A DNA stretch of 64,000 bases from Perilla frutescens (lineage: Eukaryota > Streptophyta > Magnoliopsida > Lamiales > Lamiaceae), in assembly GCA_026008535.1 (NCBI GenBank), contig BRKX01000001.1, forward strand, positions 42,317,317 to 42,381,316, given 5' to 3'. Below the pieces are notes generated by a model. The model was not told where the DNA came from, did not search any database, and worked only from the letters and a program-made list of their open reading frames with translations. The position numbers and the translations under genes were made by a program. Positions 35,060 to 48,167 of this stretch are shown one piece after another; within the stretch, counting starts at the first letter, position 1; the number at the start of each line of letters is the position of its first letter.

Positions 35060-38000
35060 ATGGACGGCGGAGACAAGTCGCCGGAGGGATTCTACAGAGT
35101 CGTTCTGGATCGGTTCGAGAGGTTGGAGGCCAGCCACCGGAAACTCAAGGAGCAGTTCGAAGTTGTCGTGCAAGAGAAGGATGCCACGTCAGATTCCGGC
35201 GCTGCGACGTCGTCGTACACAGGCTGGGCGGACATGCCCGGGACCTACTTCGTCGAGAGTCCGTACAGGAGGGTGTTGGAGTACATGGGTCATGCAGTTC
35301 ACGTCAGCAGACCTGTCTCCGGCGAGATCATTTTTTGGTATTATTTCTACTCTCGAAAATTGCTTCAATCAAATGACTTTTTTTTTTTGGTTTCCTTCTC
35401 GAAGTGGCTGTGTATTTAAGCAGTTGTTGATTAGTTGGGTTTAGCGTGTTTTTTGAAGAATTCGGGTTGAATCAGGACAAATCTAGTTAAGAATGTTTAT
35501 TTTCGAAAGTAAAAAGAGTAATTAAGAATCTTGAGATGTATATGCATATATAGCGCTGTGTTGGAGAGAAAGAAAGATTCAATCTTGCTACTATGGATCT
35601 TTGAACCGTTGATTTTTTTTATGTGAAGTATCAGAGCTGGGATCTTGTTTATGAGATTCTTAGTGTATTGATTTTGATGTGAAGTGTCTAGCAGCGGACT
35701 GTTTGAAACTCGGCTTTGCCTGCGACTCTTTGGCTCTTCGTGTGCTCTTGGAATGGTGTGAGGTGAGGATTAACAACCACATTAGAGTTATGGTCTAGTA
35801 GCCAATAAATTAGTGTAGTTGAACCCTGTTTCTTGAGACTAAAGTGCCTCATGGTCATTGATTCTAGATAGTTTATGTGGTTTAATTCTACCATTTCTAT
35901 GTTTTGTCATGGTAGAAAAGCTACAGATTATTATTGTTTGGATTGAATTTGATGTTTTGTTCTTTCAACACAGAGCTATGTATACTGAAGGCACAGTAGG
36001 TTTAGTGATTGGAAGTCTAGCTAGTCAAACTCAAAATCCCCAGAAAGGGGACATAAGCAGGAAAATGTGAAGATTATTCGCTCAATTCTTTTTTTTATGG
36101 AATCTGCGAACTTCAACGTTTTTATGCTAATAGAGTACAAGCATTGCTGCATCATGTTGCATATGCTAATGGGAAAAATCTCTTGTTGCAGGAATTGTGC
36201 AGCCGAAAAACTGTTTGGATATAAAGACTATGATGTAGTAGGACAAAACGTTGTTGAACTACTTTTTGATGAAGAACATCATCATTTAGTTCTGTCAATC
36301 CGGGAGAGGTTGAGAACCGGAGAATCTTGGTCAGGGCAACTCCGTATCAGGAACCGGAATGGTCAAAGTTTCATCGCACTAGTTACAAAAAGTCCACTGT
36401 ATGAGGATGGTGAGCTTGCCGGAATAGTTACTGTATCAAGTGATGCAGCTGTATTTAATAAGACAAACTCGGGAAATATGAGAACACATCAAGATAATGC
36501 TAATGAACAATCTAAATTTCGTAGAATAAATTTGAAGAATCTCCCGTGGCATCAGCGGCCACAAATTGCAGCGGTGCCCCACCTTGCATCTTCTGTTTCA
36601 AATTTGGTGCTTACCGTTATGTCCCTATGTGTCTTTCTGTGTAATGCTTTATCCTCCTTTTCGCATACATTAGAATTTTATCCTAATTGAGGCTATTGAT
36701 CAGGCTTCAAAAGTTTTATCTCGGACACGTGGCAATGCCACCTCTGATACGTGTAGAAGTACAAGAGACAACGAGGAAGCTGAAGTAGAAATTCACGATA
36801 CAAGAGCAGACAGACCACCAAGAGCCCCTGTAAGTATTAGTTAAGCAGGTGGTGTTGATTTATTGAGATGGAAGGTAAAGGAATATAAAACTATAATTGT
36901 TGCAGATTGCTAAGGGTGGTTTCAATTTGCCCATTGGGAGGAGTAGGACCGAAGTGATGAGCTCAGAGAAGGAAGAATCACCATCCGAACCTGCTCAGCC
37001 TTCGAAAATTGTATACTCTATTCTCCATTTTTCCTTAATCATTTTTCATATTGAGCAACTTTATCCATTGGCAAGTGCTATCACTTCATTCAGTTATAGC
37101 CTTGTCTTCATGTATATATTAATTTATTTGTTTTGTATTTATGTAAATTCATATAGCTCAAGATGAGGCATTTTGCCAACTGTGGCCTTAGTTGATTTTG
37201 CGATGAAATTTTTATATAATTGAAATATTTGGGATATCCACTCTGATGTGATGATATGAATTTGAAGCTTGCTGAGTGGTGGCGTATGAACTGTAAAGTA
37301 TATTTCTGATAGGCCCTTGTATCTTAAATTGCAGGCAGCAAAATTTTTAGAAAAGTTGCATATAGGAGCAAGCAGCAACTTGGAGAAAGTAATGAACGGG
37401 AGCATACAACGAAGTGTGGAAGATAATTCAATGAGGAAAGGAGCAGCAAATGGAGCGTGTTCGCTAAGAATGATGCAGAGTTCTTCTCATATCTGTAGTC
37501 TTGGTGCCAGCAATAATGCAGTGGATGCTATGAATGGAACTTCTGATGCTGCAGAAAGAAAACACACAATCTTGCATAAGTATCCCTTTGTTAATAACGA
37601 GACTTCCACTGCTGAGGCGTTTTCAGGTGCATATCAGGGGTGTTTTGAAGTACATCGAACAAGCCTCCAATCAGATGGAAACAAGTCTGCAGCCAACTCG
37701 CCAACTACAAAGTCACTGAATTCGGAAGATGCATCTACTAGGCAGTCAGATTCTCAAAAGAATTCAAGTTCGCCAGAGAGTTCTGGCAATGGTCATGGAG
37801 GCTCATCAAGCAAAGGAGATAATGAGCCGCATATGGCTGTCAATTCTGTGATTCAATGGGAGGATCTACAGTTGAAAGATGAAATTGGGCAAGGTAAAGT
37901 TAGGGAAATTGTGTAGGAGCTTTTGCAGCAGGCCAGAATTGAAGTAATGAATGTCTGTTTTTTTCTTGATCAGTGTATTGTTGGTTTTAATGTAACGGTG

Positions 38001-39697
38001 TTTCCCTTTCAGGTTCTTTTGCAGTTGTATATCGTGGAATCTGGAATGGATCAGTACGTAGCCATATTCACTAGTAGCCTAATTACTTCAAACAACAGAT
38101 GACTATCTCATTTCTGAAGTTATTATATTTTCTTCATACTTCTCAGGATGTCGCAGTTAAGGTTTACAGTGGGAATCTGTACGCTGAGGAGACATTGCTC
38201 GACTACAAAAAAGAGGTGCTGTAACGATACACATGCACCTTAGCTGTTTCAAGTAACTCCTGCAATTCTGATTTTGCAATTCACCATGTTGTTTAGATTG
38301 ATATTATGAGAAGATTGAGACATCCAAATGTATTGCTGTTCATGGGAGCAGCGTGTACGGAGGAGAGAATAGCCATAGTCACTGAATACATGACCAGGTA
38401 AGTCGAGCAAAGAGACTCGGGGAAGATGAGATACTCTTACCGTATAATCGCTGCTCAAACATTATGCCTTTTAAATCTGCTTTTGAATTGTGCCTTGTTA
38501 ACTATGCAACGTTTATAGCTATATGAGTCTTATGATCAGGGGGAGTCTCTACAAAACACTACATAGGAGCAACCAACCGTTGGACATCAGACGTCGTCTG
38601 AGGATGGCTCTTGATGTGGTATGTTCTGTCCTCGAGCCATTCGCTTTAAGGAAAACCTTACTGTCATTTGTATCAGCTGGTCGAAGTAATTCACTCTCTT
38701 TGATCTTGATTACAGGCTAGAGGTATGAATTATTTGCATCACCGAAATCCACCTATAGTACATAGAGACCTGAAATCTTCGAACCTTCTAGTTGACAAAA
38801 GCTGGAATGTCAAGGTATTCTCTGCAGATATAAGAATTTTTTCATTAGATCATACCATTCACTGCATCCAAGTATTTTAGAGAATTCCATTAAATTACTT
38901 CTTTTCAGGTTGGGGACTTTGGCTTATCAAAGTTGAAATACGCAACTTTTTTAACTGCGAGATCTGGAAGAGGCACAGTTAAGATCTTTGCTTATGCTGC
39001 CTCTTATTCATAAATACATTGATTTCTCTATCTTGCTTGTCTCTTTTCTTCATGCCTCGTCTGATTTGAGTTGCGTAAATTACTGCAGCCTCAGTGGATG
39101 GCCCCTGAAGTACTTCGGAATGAACCTTCAACAGAAAAGTAATCCTCCTAAACTGATCCTTACAGTAAATTTTGGCTTCATTCTTGTAATAATGGTAAAG
39201 CACTTCCTCGAATGATATGTTTGCTCGATTGGCCTTTTTACAGGTCGGATGTCTTCAGTTTCGGAGTCATCCTGTGGGAGCTAATGACCGAGTGCATTCC
39301 ATGGGGTGACATGAACGCCATACAGGTAACTGCTTCTTCTCTCTCTTGGAAGTTTCATGCATTTGTTTTCTTACCTATCAATGTTGATGAAGGTTGTTGG
39401 AGTCGTCGGCTTCATGGAGCGCAGGCTAGAAATTCCTAGCAACATTGATCCCCAAGTATCCTCCATCATTTCTGAATGTTGGAGAAGGTAATTAGTCAAA
39501 TAGTAGATTCTAATCAAAGTTGGTCACATCTAGCAATGATCAACATACCAAAAACACATTTTTGATTGAGTTTTGTTCAACTCGTTGGCAGCATCCCCGA
39601 AGATCGTCCATCGTTCAAAGACATCATCCACAAAATGGCGAGCTTAGTAGTACAGGCAGGTGGTGGAGCTGTGACCAGAATGGCCTCCGCCTCTTAA
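35060..39697 (+). CDS. PAS-domain Raf-like protein kinase (MAPKKK family)
   Basis: Ser/Thr kinase of the plant Raf-like MAPKKK group with an N-terminal PAS sensor. Fifteen exons: 35060-35337, 36192-36606, 36704-36829, 36906-37010, 37335-37893, 38013-38053, 38147-38215, 38297-38397, 38540-38618, 38716-38814, 38909-38977, 39089-39138, 39244-39325, 39393-39487, 39592-39697; total 757 residues, in frame throughout. A short coiled coil (about 10-40) precedes the PAS domain (about 76-190; WNCAAEKLFGYKDYDVVGQN). A Ser-rich linker leads to the kinase domain (about 487-745): glycine loop GQGSFAVV, ATP-binding Lys513 in VAVK, catalytic HRDLKSSN (607-614), DFG (627-629), and GRGTPQWMAPE. All catalytic residues are present. 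This resembles the PAS-kinase branch of plant Raf-like kinases (EDR1/CTR1 relatives); its pathway cannot be read from sequence. Intron 1 is the longest (about 850 bp). Confidence 0.95.
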
Positions 39698-40489
39698 AAT
39701 TTTCGACGGTGCTGCCTCACCGGCTAACCAGTACTGCAGCTCTCTTCTTTGTCTTTAACAGGAAAGGAATAGGAAAATCTGAACGTGTTTGTTTACTTTC
39801 TCTTTCATGTAATTGAGTTCTTCTCCTTCCTTTTGGAGCTGTAATTGGGAATAAGTTAAAACTCCAAAGGTTGTGGCAAAATTGCTTGAGATTTTGAAGG
39901 AAATGAAAAATCTGACTTGCTTAGACTACCACTTTTTGAGGGGAGATATCTTGAAAAAATGAAAAATAAAGGGGGCACATGGATCTCACGCGCCCGTGCT
40001 GAAATGGGCGGGTTTGGGTATATTTGACTCGTCTAAAAGATTGTGATCCGTTAGATCGTATAACATAAGTCTTTGTCCCACTTTTTTTTTAGTTTCCATA
40101 ATGCATGATTTCGTGTTTCATTTTATGTTCTTCTATGATCCTCATGTAACAACGTGACGTCGAAGTAGGAGACGGAACACTATCTTCACATTATTTCGTT
40201 GTGACCTATTTCAAATTCAATCAAGATGGTGATTGTTTATATTCGAAATGAGATTAAAAGTTTGTTCTAATAGTTTCCTAAACCTATATATCATATGGAA
40301 TCTACTTCGTTAGGATTTTGATATGAAAATTTGAGAATTTAAGTGTTTCTTAAAAAGTTTAGTGCTCAAGTGGAATTAACTTGGGCAACGTTTTGGGCTT
40401 CATTTTCCTGATAATTAAAAGCGTTGTTTACTACTTTTTGGCCCACCAAAAAAGGCTCATCTCATTGCTCTCATTCATTTTTTTTCTTT
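39698..40489. other. 3' flank of the kinase gene and intergenic DNA
   Basis: The first 200 bases probably hold the 3' UTR. The rest is AT-rich with no gene. Confidence 0.5.
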
Positions 40490-40690
40490 GGAAAAACTGT
40501 ATACCTTGTGTCCTAAGCTACAAAGTTGTAATAAAAATATCATGAACTATAATTAATTATAATTTATATCTCAAACTGCTAAGGGTTTTCACAAAAATGT
40601 TTTGAATTATAACTAATTATATCTTATGTCTCGAACTAATGATGACTTAACAAATTTGTTTCGCGCTTTGTGAGCAATCCGATACCGAAA
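40490..40690. mobile_element. Fragment of the MULE-type MITE family
   Basis: GGAAAAACTGTATACCTTGT opens a segment whose text (AAGTTGTAATAAAAATATCA, TGAACTATAATTAATTATAA) matches the copy at 21641. The body appears in two tandem partial repeats, and the right terminal repeat was not found. It is a broken or rearranged copy. Confidence 0.5.
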
Positions 40691-42049
40691 AATTGATTTT
40701 GATGATATTTTTTTGCAAAAAATTGGAAATATGTATTTTTTAACATTTTTGAAGTTAGGGAAACTTCTGTAAACTTAATTAAAGTTCATGACATAATTAT
40801 ATATGTGACCTAATTAATATATTACAAATGACTAGAAAGATACAACATTGTAATTTGGTTGTTATAGTATTTCATTCATTAGAAAGGATGATTAAATAGA
40901 TTAAACTTCAAAATAGAATAGGTTTTCCTACCAACTTGAAAATTCTAACATAAGATTTAATAAATATTGAAAATGTGACAAACAGAATGGTTGTCTGATA
41001 AGTATGAAGAAAAAAAGCAAGGTATTTGGGTTTCAGTTCAATCAAAGTTTGTTCAAGGTCATTGACGTTAATAGGGTTGTAAATCAAGCTTGAAACTAAT
41101 AAACTGACTGAATTGTTCGAGATAAAAAGAGGGTCAGGGCCAGAAATTACAACCTAATAGTAATCCAACACGAACTGAATAGCCTGACAGAACTAGCTCA
41201 AAATTGAGTGAGTTAACCTGAATAACCTTAATTTCTAATGGTCATAATATTTTGTACTTAAAATTGAAAAATTCATGTTTGGTGTAGTTTAATTTAAGTA
41301 CTTAAAATATAATTGTTGGAATTTACATGATTTATCTAATTAATAAGTAGTAAATTATGTTATATTTAATGTTAATTTGTTAAAATTTAAAATCGGGCGG
41401 CATCGATTGATAAATTTTTACATATTAACATTTTTTTCGTAATTTTGTTTGATAAATTTTTACATATTAAATATTTTTTTCTTAATTTTGTTTGGCTCGA
41501 CACGCTAATCTGAAAACTGAGGGGTTAGGATTGGAACTAAGAATTTACAATCCAAAAAAAAATCTAATCCAAATCCGAATAGTATGACGGCTGGATATAA
41601 TTGTACCTTTTTGATATTATTAAAACAATTAGCTTATAAGCAAGCTCGTTAATGAATTCATAAGTTATATTGAAAATACAAAATTAGTTTGCACTTATTT
41701 TACCCAGACAACTTCTCAAGATATATGAAACCTGACAAGAAAAAGTATTTAGTTTTTTCCTGACAAGTTCTCAAGATTCTTGATCATAAACTATATTGAA
41801 TGAAGAAAACTCCCATGAAAGGGAAGAAGTAGCTTCGACTCATAGAGAATGAATTCTACTATTTCAAACAAAGTTGGTCTATGTTTGATGTGACTAGAGA
41901 GAGAGAGAGAAAAAAAATAAATAAATTATGAGGAAAGTTCATTCAAGCAAGTTATATAGAAACTTTCTTTAATCAATTTACTTCTAGTTATGCTTATGTA
42001 TATTAAACCATATCCAAGCAAAAAATTAAATTTAAATTTAGGATAGAAA
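40691..42049. other. AT-rich intergenic DNA with a small tandem duplication
   Basis: No gene is visible. A 42-43 bp unit, GATAAATTTTTACATATTAA plus T-rich sequence, is duplicated at 41409-41493. A (GA)n run lies at 41896-41911. Confidence 0.55.
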
Positions 42050-42225
42050 AAATTAATATGAGATCATCTTATGAATTAAAATTTATAGAATTTAAACTCA
42101 TACTTAGTGACATAATTATAATTTTATAAGTGTTTGATTGTGTATGGACTCTAGATCCAGATTTTAATTCATTTTTTAATTTTGACCCATGCGACGGTCT
42201 CACACGAGATTTCATTTTTAAGATT
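42050..42225. mobile_element. Degenerate MITE-like repeat (GGTCTCA family), opposite orientation
   Basis: It contains ATGAGATCATCTTATGAATT at the left and GACCCATGCGACGGTCTCAC at the right, with CTAGATCCAGATTTTAATTC between. Its reverse complement aligns block by block with 14110-14285. The ends are not sharply defined. Confidence 0.45.
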
Positions 42226-42370
42226 TATTATATTTAGTACCCAACATTTTTATTTTTTTGAATAATACTTCAATTTATATTTAATTACAAAGCGACTCCA
42301 ACATTTCATTTTTATCATAATTTTACCATCAATCAAATTTTTTTGGAGATAGAATGTTAACAATAAATAA

Positions 42371-42752
42371 TGGGCAAATATTACTTTAATCCCTACGTTT
42401 TAATCACTTTTTTTAAAATGATCCAAATCAAAACTAATTAACAAAATAAATACCCAATTTTTAACACATTTTTTAGCTCTGGAAATCAACGTGGCACGCC
42501 AGGTACGTGCGTGGATACAACATGAAAATACCTAATTACACGTCGAATCAGAACGATGTTATTTGAGTCTGAATTTTTTTTAAAATAAAATAAACTACAA
42601 AAATGTATCATTATTTTTTAATCAAATAATGTCATTTTGATCCAACATGTAATTAGTTATTTCCATGTACGCATCCAACGTGCCACGTCAAATTCTCCAT
42701 AGCCGAAAGAATAGTCTTATGATAAAAATCAGAGTGATATTTAGTTATTTAC
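42371..42752. mobile_element. Probable foldback MITE with TGGGYAAATA ends
   Basis: The left end TGGGCAAATATTACTTTAAT is mirrored by the complement of ATATTTAGTTATTTACCCA. The interior contains inverted TACGTGCGTGGATACAACATG / CATGTACGCATCCAACGTG blocks, so the whole folds back on itself. A (TAA)n tract follows at 42755-42789, which hides any target duplication. Confidence 0.55.
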
Positions 42753-42754
42753 CC

Positions 42755-42789
<35 letters not shown>
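42755..42789. repeat. (TAA)n microsatellite
   Basis: Eleven or so uninterrupted TAA/ATA units. Confidence 0.9.
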
Positions 42790-42790
<1 letters not shown>

Positions 42791-43694
42791 GAAAGAAGAC
42801 ATAGGGAGTGATGAAAAGGGATGCACGTGAACTTTGATACACCGAAATGGTTGTATTCAGTGAAACTGTTTTCGTACTTGCCATTTCTTATTTTGGATGT
42901 TTGAGTCTCACACACATCAAAATAATAAACAAACACTTTTTCTTTCTAACTAAATGTTTACATTTTTCTGAAAAATATAATAAAATGACCCACCTTATTA
43001 TTGGCCTTTCTAATAGGTTAATTTGCATATGATAATATTTTTTAAAAAATAAATATTAATTTTTTATATTAGATTATTATTCACCACCTATTTTATCATT
43101 ATTTTCCCATTTAAAGAAATGGCAGGCAGAGTGGTGTTGGAGTCAATTCAATAGCCCTTTGTACCTGATCACTAGGCCCAGTTGCCATCACGCAAAAGCT
43201 TCACGGACCATTTTTTACTTTTTTTTAACCTTTTGGGTAATTTCCCGGGTTAAAATCTCTAGGGTTAATTGCTAATTAGAAAAACTTTTAGAGGTAGTCA
43301 ATTAAGATATTCATTTTTTATTTGGATATAAATTAATATTAATATCTTCTAAAATTTTCAGTAATTTGAGTCTGAAATTAAAATTAGTATCTTCATTCCC
43401 AACTATTGATTTCTGAAAGAAAGAAAAAAAAAATTGCCGAATTTTAAAAGTGTATCGATGAGAAATACGGGAGATGTTGAATAATTTTTAGATTACAAAT
43501 TAATGTTTTAATTACCTATACTAAAAGGGCTTTGTCCAATTTGTAACTTGGTGAAAAAGTGGTGAATATTTTATGAATTGATTTTTTTATAATAATAAAT
43601 TTTTGTATTTATTGAATAATTGGTGATGTGATGTTATTTTTCTTTTTGGATTGCTGACTAGTGACCACTCTCTTAATTTTCATAATCGAATGTT

Positions 43695-43728
<34 letters not shown>

Positions 43729-44263
43729 CGATATGAATAAGTCGTTGGAGATTATAAAATAACCGTGTGCTAATGATGAGTCGATATATTTTGAGATATA
43801 TGAATTTAAAAAGATTTAAAAATAATTATTGTGCTCTCACTATAATTTTTAAAAAATGGTAGTGTCCCTATTTGGGAATTGGGAATTAAAGTCGTATATA
43901 GATTTAATTAATTGGCCGAATTCGTCTTTATTTGACTCAGATGTATTCCCACGAGATGACTTATTGTTTTCCACAGCCATATTTATTCTATTTTGTCCAA
44001 AATACATAAATATTCATTGGACTTTATTTCATTTATTATTTTATTCATAACATCTTATGATATACACCTGAAGACTGCATGCGTGTATTATTTTGGCTCC
44101 AAATCCAACACTCAAACCAAATTAAATGAAATTCCCACTTCTTTTTCATTTTATTTTTGAGTTGGGAAAAAGGAATGGGAGGGTTAAATTAAATCAAAAT
44201 ATACAATATTATTTATTGTCCCTCTAACAATAATATTTATTCTATAAACAATACCACACTTCC

Positions 44264-44301
<38 letters not shown>

Positions 44302-45730
44302 TCATATTTATTCAATACTCATACTATTATTTTATTTTATTTTTGGAAGGAAAACCCAAATCACATCACATCACTAACTTAAATTAAAATGTGCAATATC
44401 TGAAAGCCAAGAAGAAAATTAATTTATCCAGATCATCACACTATCGAAATTTCTAGCAAGCGACCAAGCAACACTATTTGCCTCTAGCCGCATATGTGAA
44501 AAAAATAGTATATGTTTAATTATGACAATTTCAAATATTGAAATCGTTTTAATTTAAAAATGAATTAAACTAAACGGGCTTTTACTCATCAAAATCCTAT
44601 ACTGTACAAACGGAAATTGTCAAGATATAAAATTTGAATATCTTTTTTTTTAATAAAAAAAATCAATTTTAAAATTGCATTCGAAGACTATAGGAACGTG
44701 ACATCTAAAACAACTCAAGAAAAACTAATAATAGTGGTTGCATGTCGGCAACTGGTAACATAATTTTTGTAGATTCTATTTGTCAGTTTTTACTTTTTAG
44801 CAATGAGGTAGCATTTTTTATTTTTTATTTTGTTTTTTTCTGCCCATAACGAAATTAAATACCCAAACACTACTCATCCCTTATTTTGTCACGATTGACA
44901 CTTTCAATGGTTCACGCTTATTGAAACGATGAAGATACATGATACTGATCTTGATCTACCTTTTTAATTAAATTTGTCAAGCTTTTAAACATATTAGGAC
45001 GTAAAGTGTGTGCGTCTTTTATTTACATAAACATATCTACAATGAAAATTAAATATTTTGCTAAAGCATTTTCCTAGAAAAAATCGCAATTTATGGGTTC
45101 GTTCTGATAACTTGACACGTATAAACGGTGTTGGATAGCATACAAATTCTCTATAGTTATATATATGTAATAAGAAATGCGCATGCGCACACACACGCGT
45201 ATATATATAGAGAGCAAAATGTTTTATGTTATATTTTTTCGTAGTTCACTTCGTGTTTCATTAATAAATTTATGATTTTAATAATATCTATCATAAAATA
45301 AAAATTAATTATAATATAAATGAATTAAAAATTTATAAAATATAATTTTGGAAATATTAATTGAAAATTAAATATTAAAAAAATAATTATAAACTCTAAT
45401 TGGGTGGGGTGAAGTTAGATTAACTAAATCATAAAAAAATACAAGAAAAATTTGTAATTTGAAAGTGTAACACCGTATGTAATGCGGATAATGTACAATG
45501 AAATTTCATGTGTAATGATGTGAGTTATTGACACACACGTGTGTCACGTGTGTGAGTAAAATGTTTTATTTTATTGATCAATCTTTTTAGGGTTTGTAAA
45601 TAATAAATATTAAACCCAACTTAATTTATGAAGCATATGTACTACTGCCGCAATCAAAGTATATAAATTAACTTTGAATAATCATTAATGCGTCAAGACA
45701 CTAAATAGACAGTCTAATATACTATAATAT
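42790..45730. other. Gene-free intergenic DNA with microsatellites
   Basis: No gene is visible. (TA)n lies at 43699-43725 and (GA)n at 44266-44298. A CACACACGTGTGTCACGTGTGTG palindromic stretch lies near 45533-45555. Everything else is AT-rich and unstructured by eye. Confidence 0.55.
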
Positions 45731-47429
45731 GGGTAATGCTTTGGCCAGCCATAATTTTTTAATGATATTCTTGAAATATATGATAAGTGTTTCATTAACT
45801 CTTTAATGAGTAATTAATATCATTTTAGGTTTATATTCTTGGTGTTTATTTTAGGAAGATTTGACTATATATTTTTTTAAATTTAAATTATACATATAAT
45901 CTCTCTCTATCTCTAAGTACGGATATATTGTTATATAAATCAATCTTTGGTGAATTGGTTTTTTTTAGAGATCTATGAATTGCAATTCAGTTAACTCCAT
46001 TTCATTTCTTTGTATTATTCTCAAAAGCTTAGGAATGAAATTATAATAAAACATATGGTATATCTTTATTAAATATTACTTAAAATTTCTGAAAACATAT
46101 AAATGGATTATGAAACGATTTTGCCACATCAATATTACAAATCAAATAAATTGATGGATTATTAATTAAATCAATCTTCCGTGAATTGAAGTTTTTTTTA
46201 GATGATCTTTGGATTGAATTAAACAAATAAATAATTAATGTTTATTTTAATTATATGTTGGGAGTTTTAATTTCCATCTTTTTTGTACCAACTTTAAATT
46301 TTTGTCTTCAATTTTTATGTAAAATTATGCTGAAATTTTATAATAAATTATGTTGAATCTCATTCTGTCTTTCATATATATTATTGTTCTCTTCAATGAT
46401 TTAAAAATCACCATCTTAATTTAACAAACAAATAAAGATAAAAAATAAATTATAAAATACACAAACCATAGATTACACTAATATAAAATGTATATCATCA
46501 AGTATTCTAAAATAATATTAATACGTATTATTATAAATTGTTGCTAAATTTTTAAAGCTAATAAATTACACACAAAATTAATTTAAGGATTTCATTCATG
46601 TTAAAATAATATTCTCTACTTCAACATTTTCATATTCAATAATTTATTTATTTTTAAATTTGATCCCATAACCATATTCAAAATTGACTCCCTCCAACAT
46701 AGTTTGCGACAATTTATCCAAATTTGCAATTGTGTAATTAAGTAATTTGTCTAATTCAATTTATCAAAATATTTAATAATTTTGAGGATGATTCCATAAT
46801 TTGATTTGTAATGTTAATGTGGTAAAATCATTTCATAATTCATTTATATTTTTTTTAGAGATTTTAGTTAATTTGTTTATCATTTCATAATCATTTATAA
46901 TTTTCTAGAGTTTATCTAAAACTTTAGTAAATTGTCTAATTTCAATTTACCAAAATATTAAATAATTTCGAGGATGATTCTTCTCCATTTCCACAAGTTC
47001 ATTATTTGATTTGTAATATTGATGTGGCAAAATTATTTCATAATTCATTTACATATTTTTAGAAATTTTATGTAATTTTTTATAAAGATGTACCATATAT
47101 TTTATTAATTTCATCTCTAAGCTTTTGAGAGAATAAAAAGAAATGAAATGAAATTAATTGAATTGCAACTCACGGATCTCTAAAAAAAAACAATTCACCA
47201 AAAATTGATTTATATAACAATTCATCCGTATTTAGAGAGAGAGATTATATGTATAATTTTGATTTAAAAAATATATAAGTCAAATCTTCCTAAAATGAAT
47301 ATCAAAAGTGTGAATGTAAAATGTTATTAATCACAAATCAAAAAATTAATTGAATAATTACCATATATTTTAAGAATACTATAATTAAAAAATTATGACC
47401 GACCATAGTGTGATCAAATAACATTACTC
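45731..47429. mobile_element. 1.7 kb element with about 330-bp inverted arms
   Basis: The left arm starts GGGTAATGCTTTGGCCAGCC. The right arm ends GTCATAATTTTTTAATTATA when read on the minus strand and closes with CATTACTC at 47422-47429. The arms match over roughly 330 bases, including AGATTTGACTATATATTT / AAATATATAAGTCAAATCTT and the CTCTCTCTATCTCTAAGTACGG block near 45900. The centre holds further inverted and direct repeats (GATTTGTAATGTTAATGTGG occurs in related forms at 46108, 46801 and 47009). It is non-coding, a large foldback-type element. A target duplication of only ATAT is possible. Confidence 0.7.
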
Positions 47430-48021
47430 ATATTGTAAATAATATGCTTTCTAAAATCACTAATAACTAAAAGCATGTGTAGATATGCGTACATTTTTTT
47501 TAATTTGTAATGACGAAAATGTGTAGCTCACGATTTGTAAATGCATTATATATGGGAAAATCTCATTCCACTTAGATAACTTAATTTTCAATCGTGAATC
47601 ACTTACACGCGTAACAACTAATTTCCACTAAAATAAATAATAATTTTCGAAGATGGACATACATAACTTTGAAAGTAGACATGTACTTAAAACACTAACT
47701 TTCAACTTGGTTGTTATTTGATTTTTACAAATTTTGTAAAATAAATTGACTTCTGATGTAGCCGATAACTTGCTCATCTTTTCAAGTCCCTCATCGTGGT
47801 TTGGTCATCAATTTTTGAAAAAAGATGTATGTGCAGTTGCATTTAATTAACTATTCTCAATTTTTTTTTTATATTGGTGCGAGTGCAAAATACGGTCAGT
47901 CTGACGTCTTTTTAAAAACAAAAAGATTATCGAGCCCCGACGGACTTGAAGAGACGACCAAGTTGCTGACTGAATCAAAAGTAAGTATATCTTACAAAAA
48001 AAATGAAGAAGTTAATCGAAT
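47430..48021. other. Intergenic, no gene seen
   Basis: The short open frame at 47825-48064 has no recognisable domain and ends in AT-rich repeat DNA; I do not regard it as a gene. Confidence 0.5.
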
Positions 48022-48167
48022 AACACTCAAAATAAAAGTTGATATTTTAATTATTTCTTTTTAAAATTTATGTTAAATTTGCAATTATACTTAAAACACT
48101 CAAAATAAAAGTTGATATTTAATTATTTCCTTTTAAAATTTATGTTAAATTTACAATTATACTCAAA
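48022..48167. repeat. Tandem duplication, unit 73 bp
   Basis: AACACTCAAAATAAAAGTTG opens both units (48022 and 48095), followed by the same TTTAAAATTTATGTTAAATT block. The copies differ at only a few positions, so the duplication is young. Confidence 0.85.

Noticed and set aside
35858..36070. Open frame in intron 1 of the kinase gene
   Set aside because: It lies between exon 1 and the PAS exon, which join in perfect phase without it, and PAS kinases have no matching sequence.
43856..44050. 64-codon open frame
   Set aside because: No recognisable motif, no splice continuation, AT-rich surroundings.
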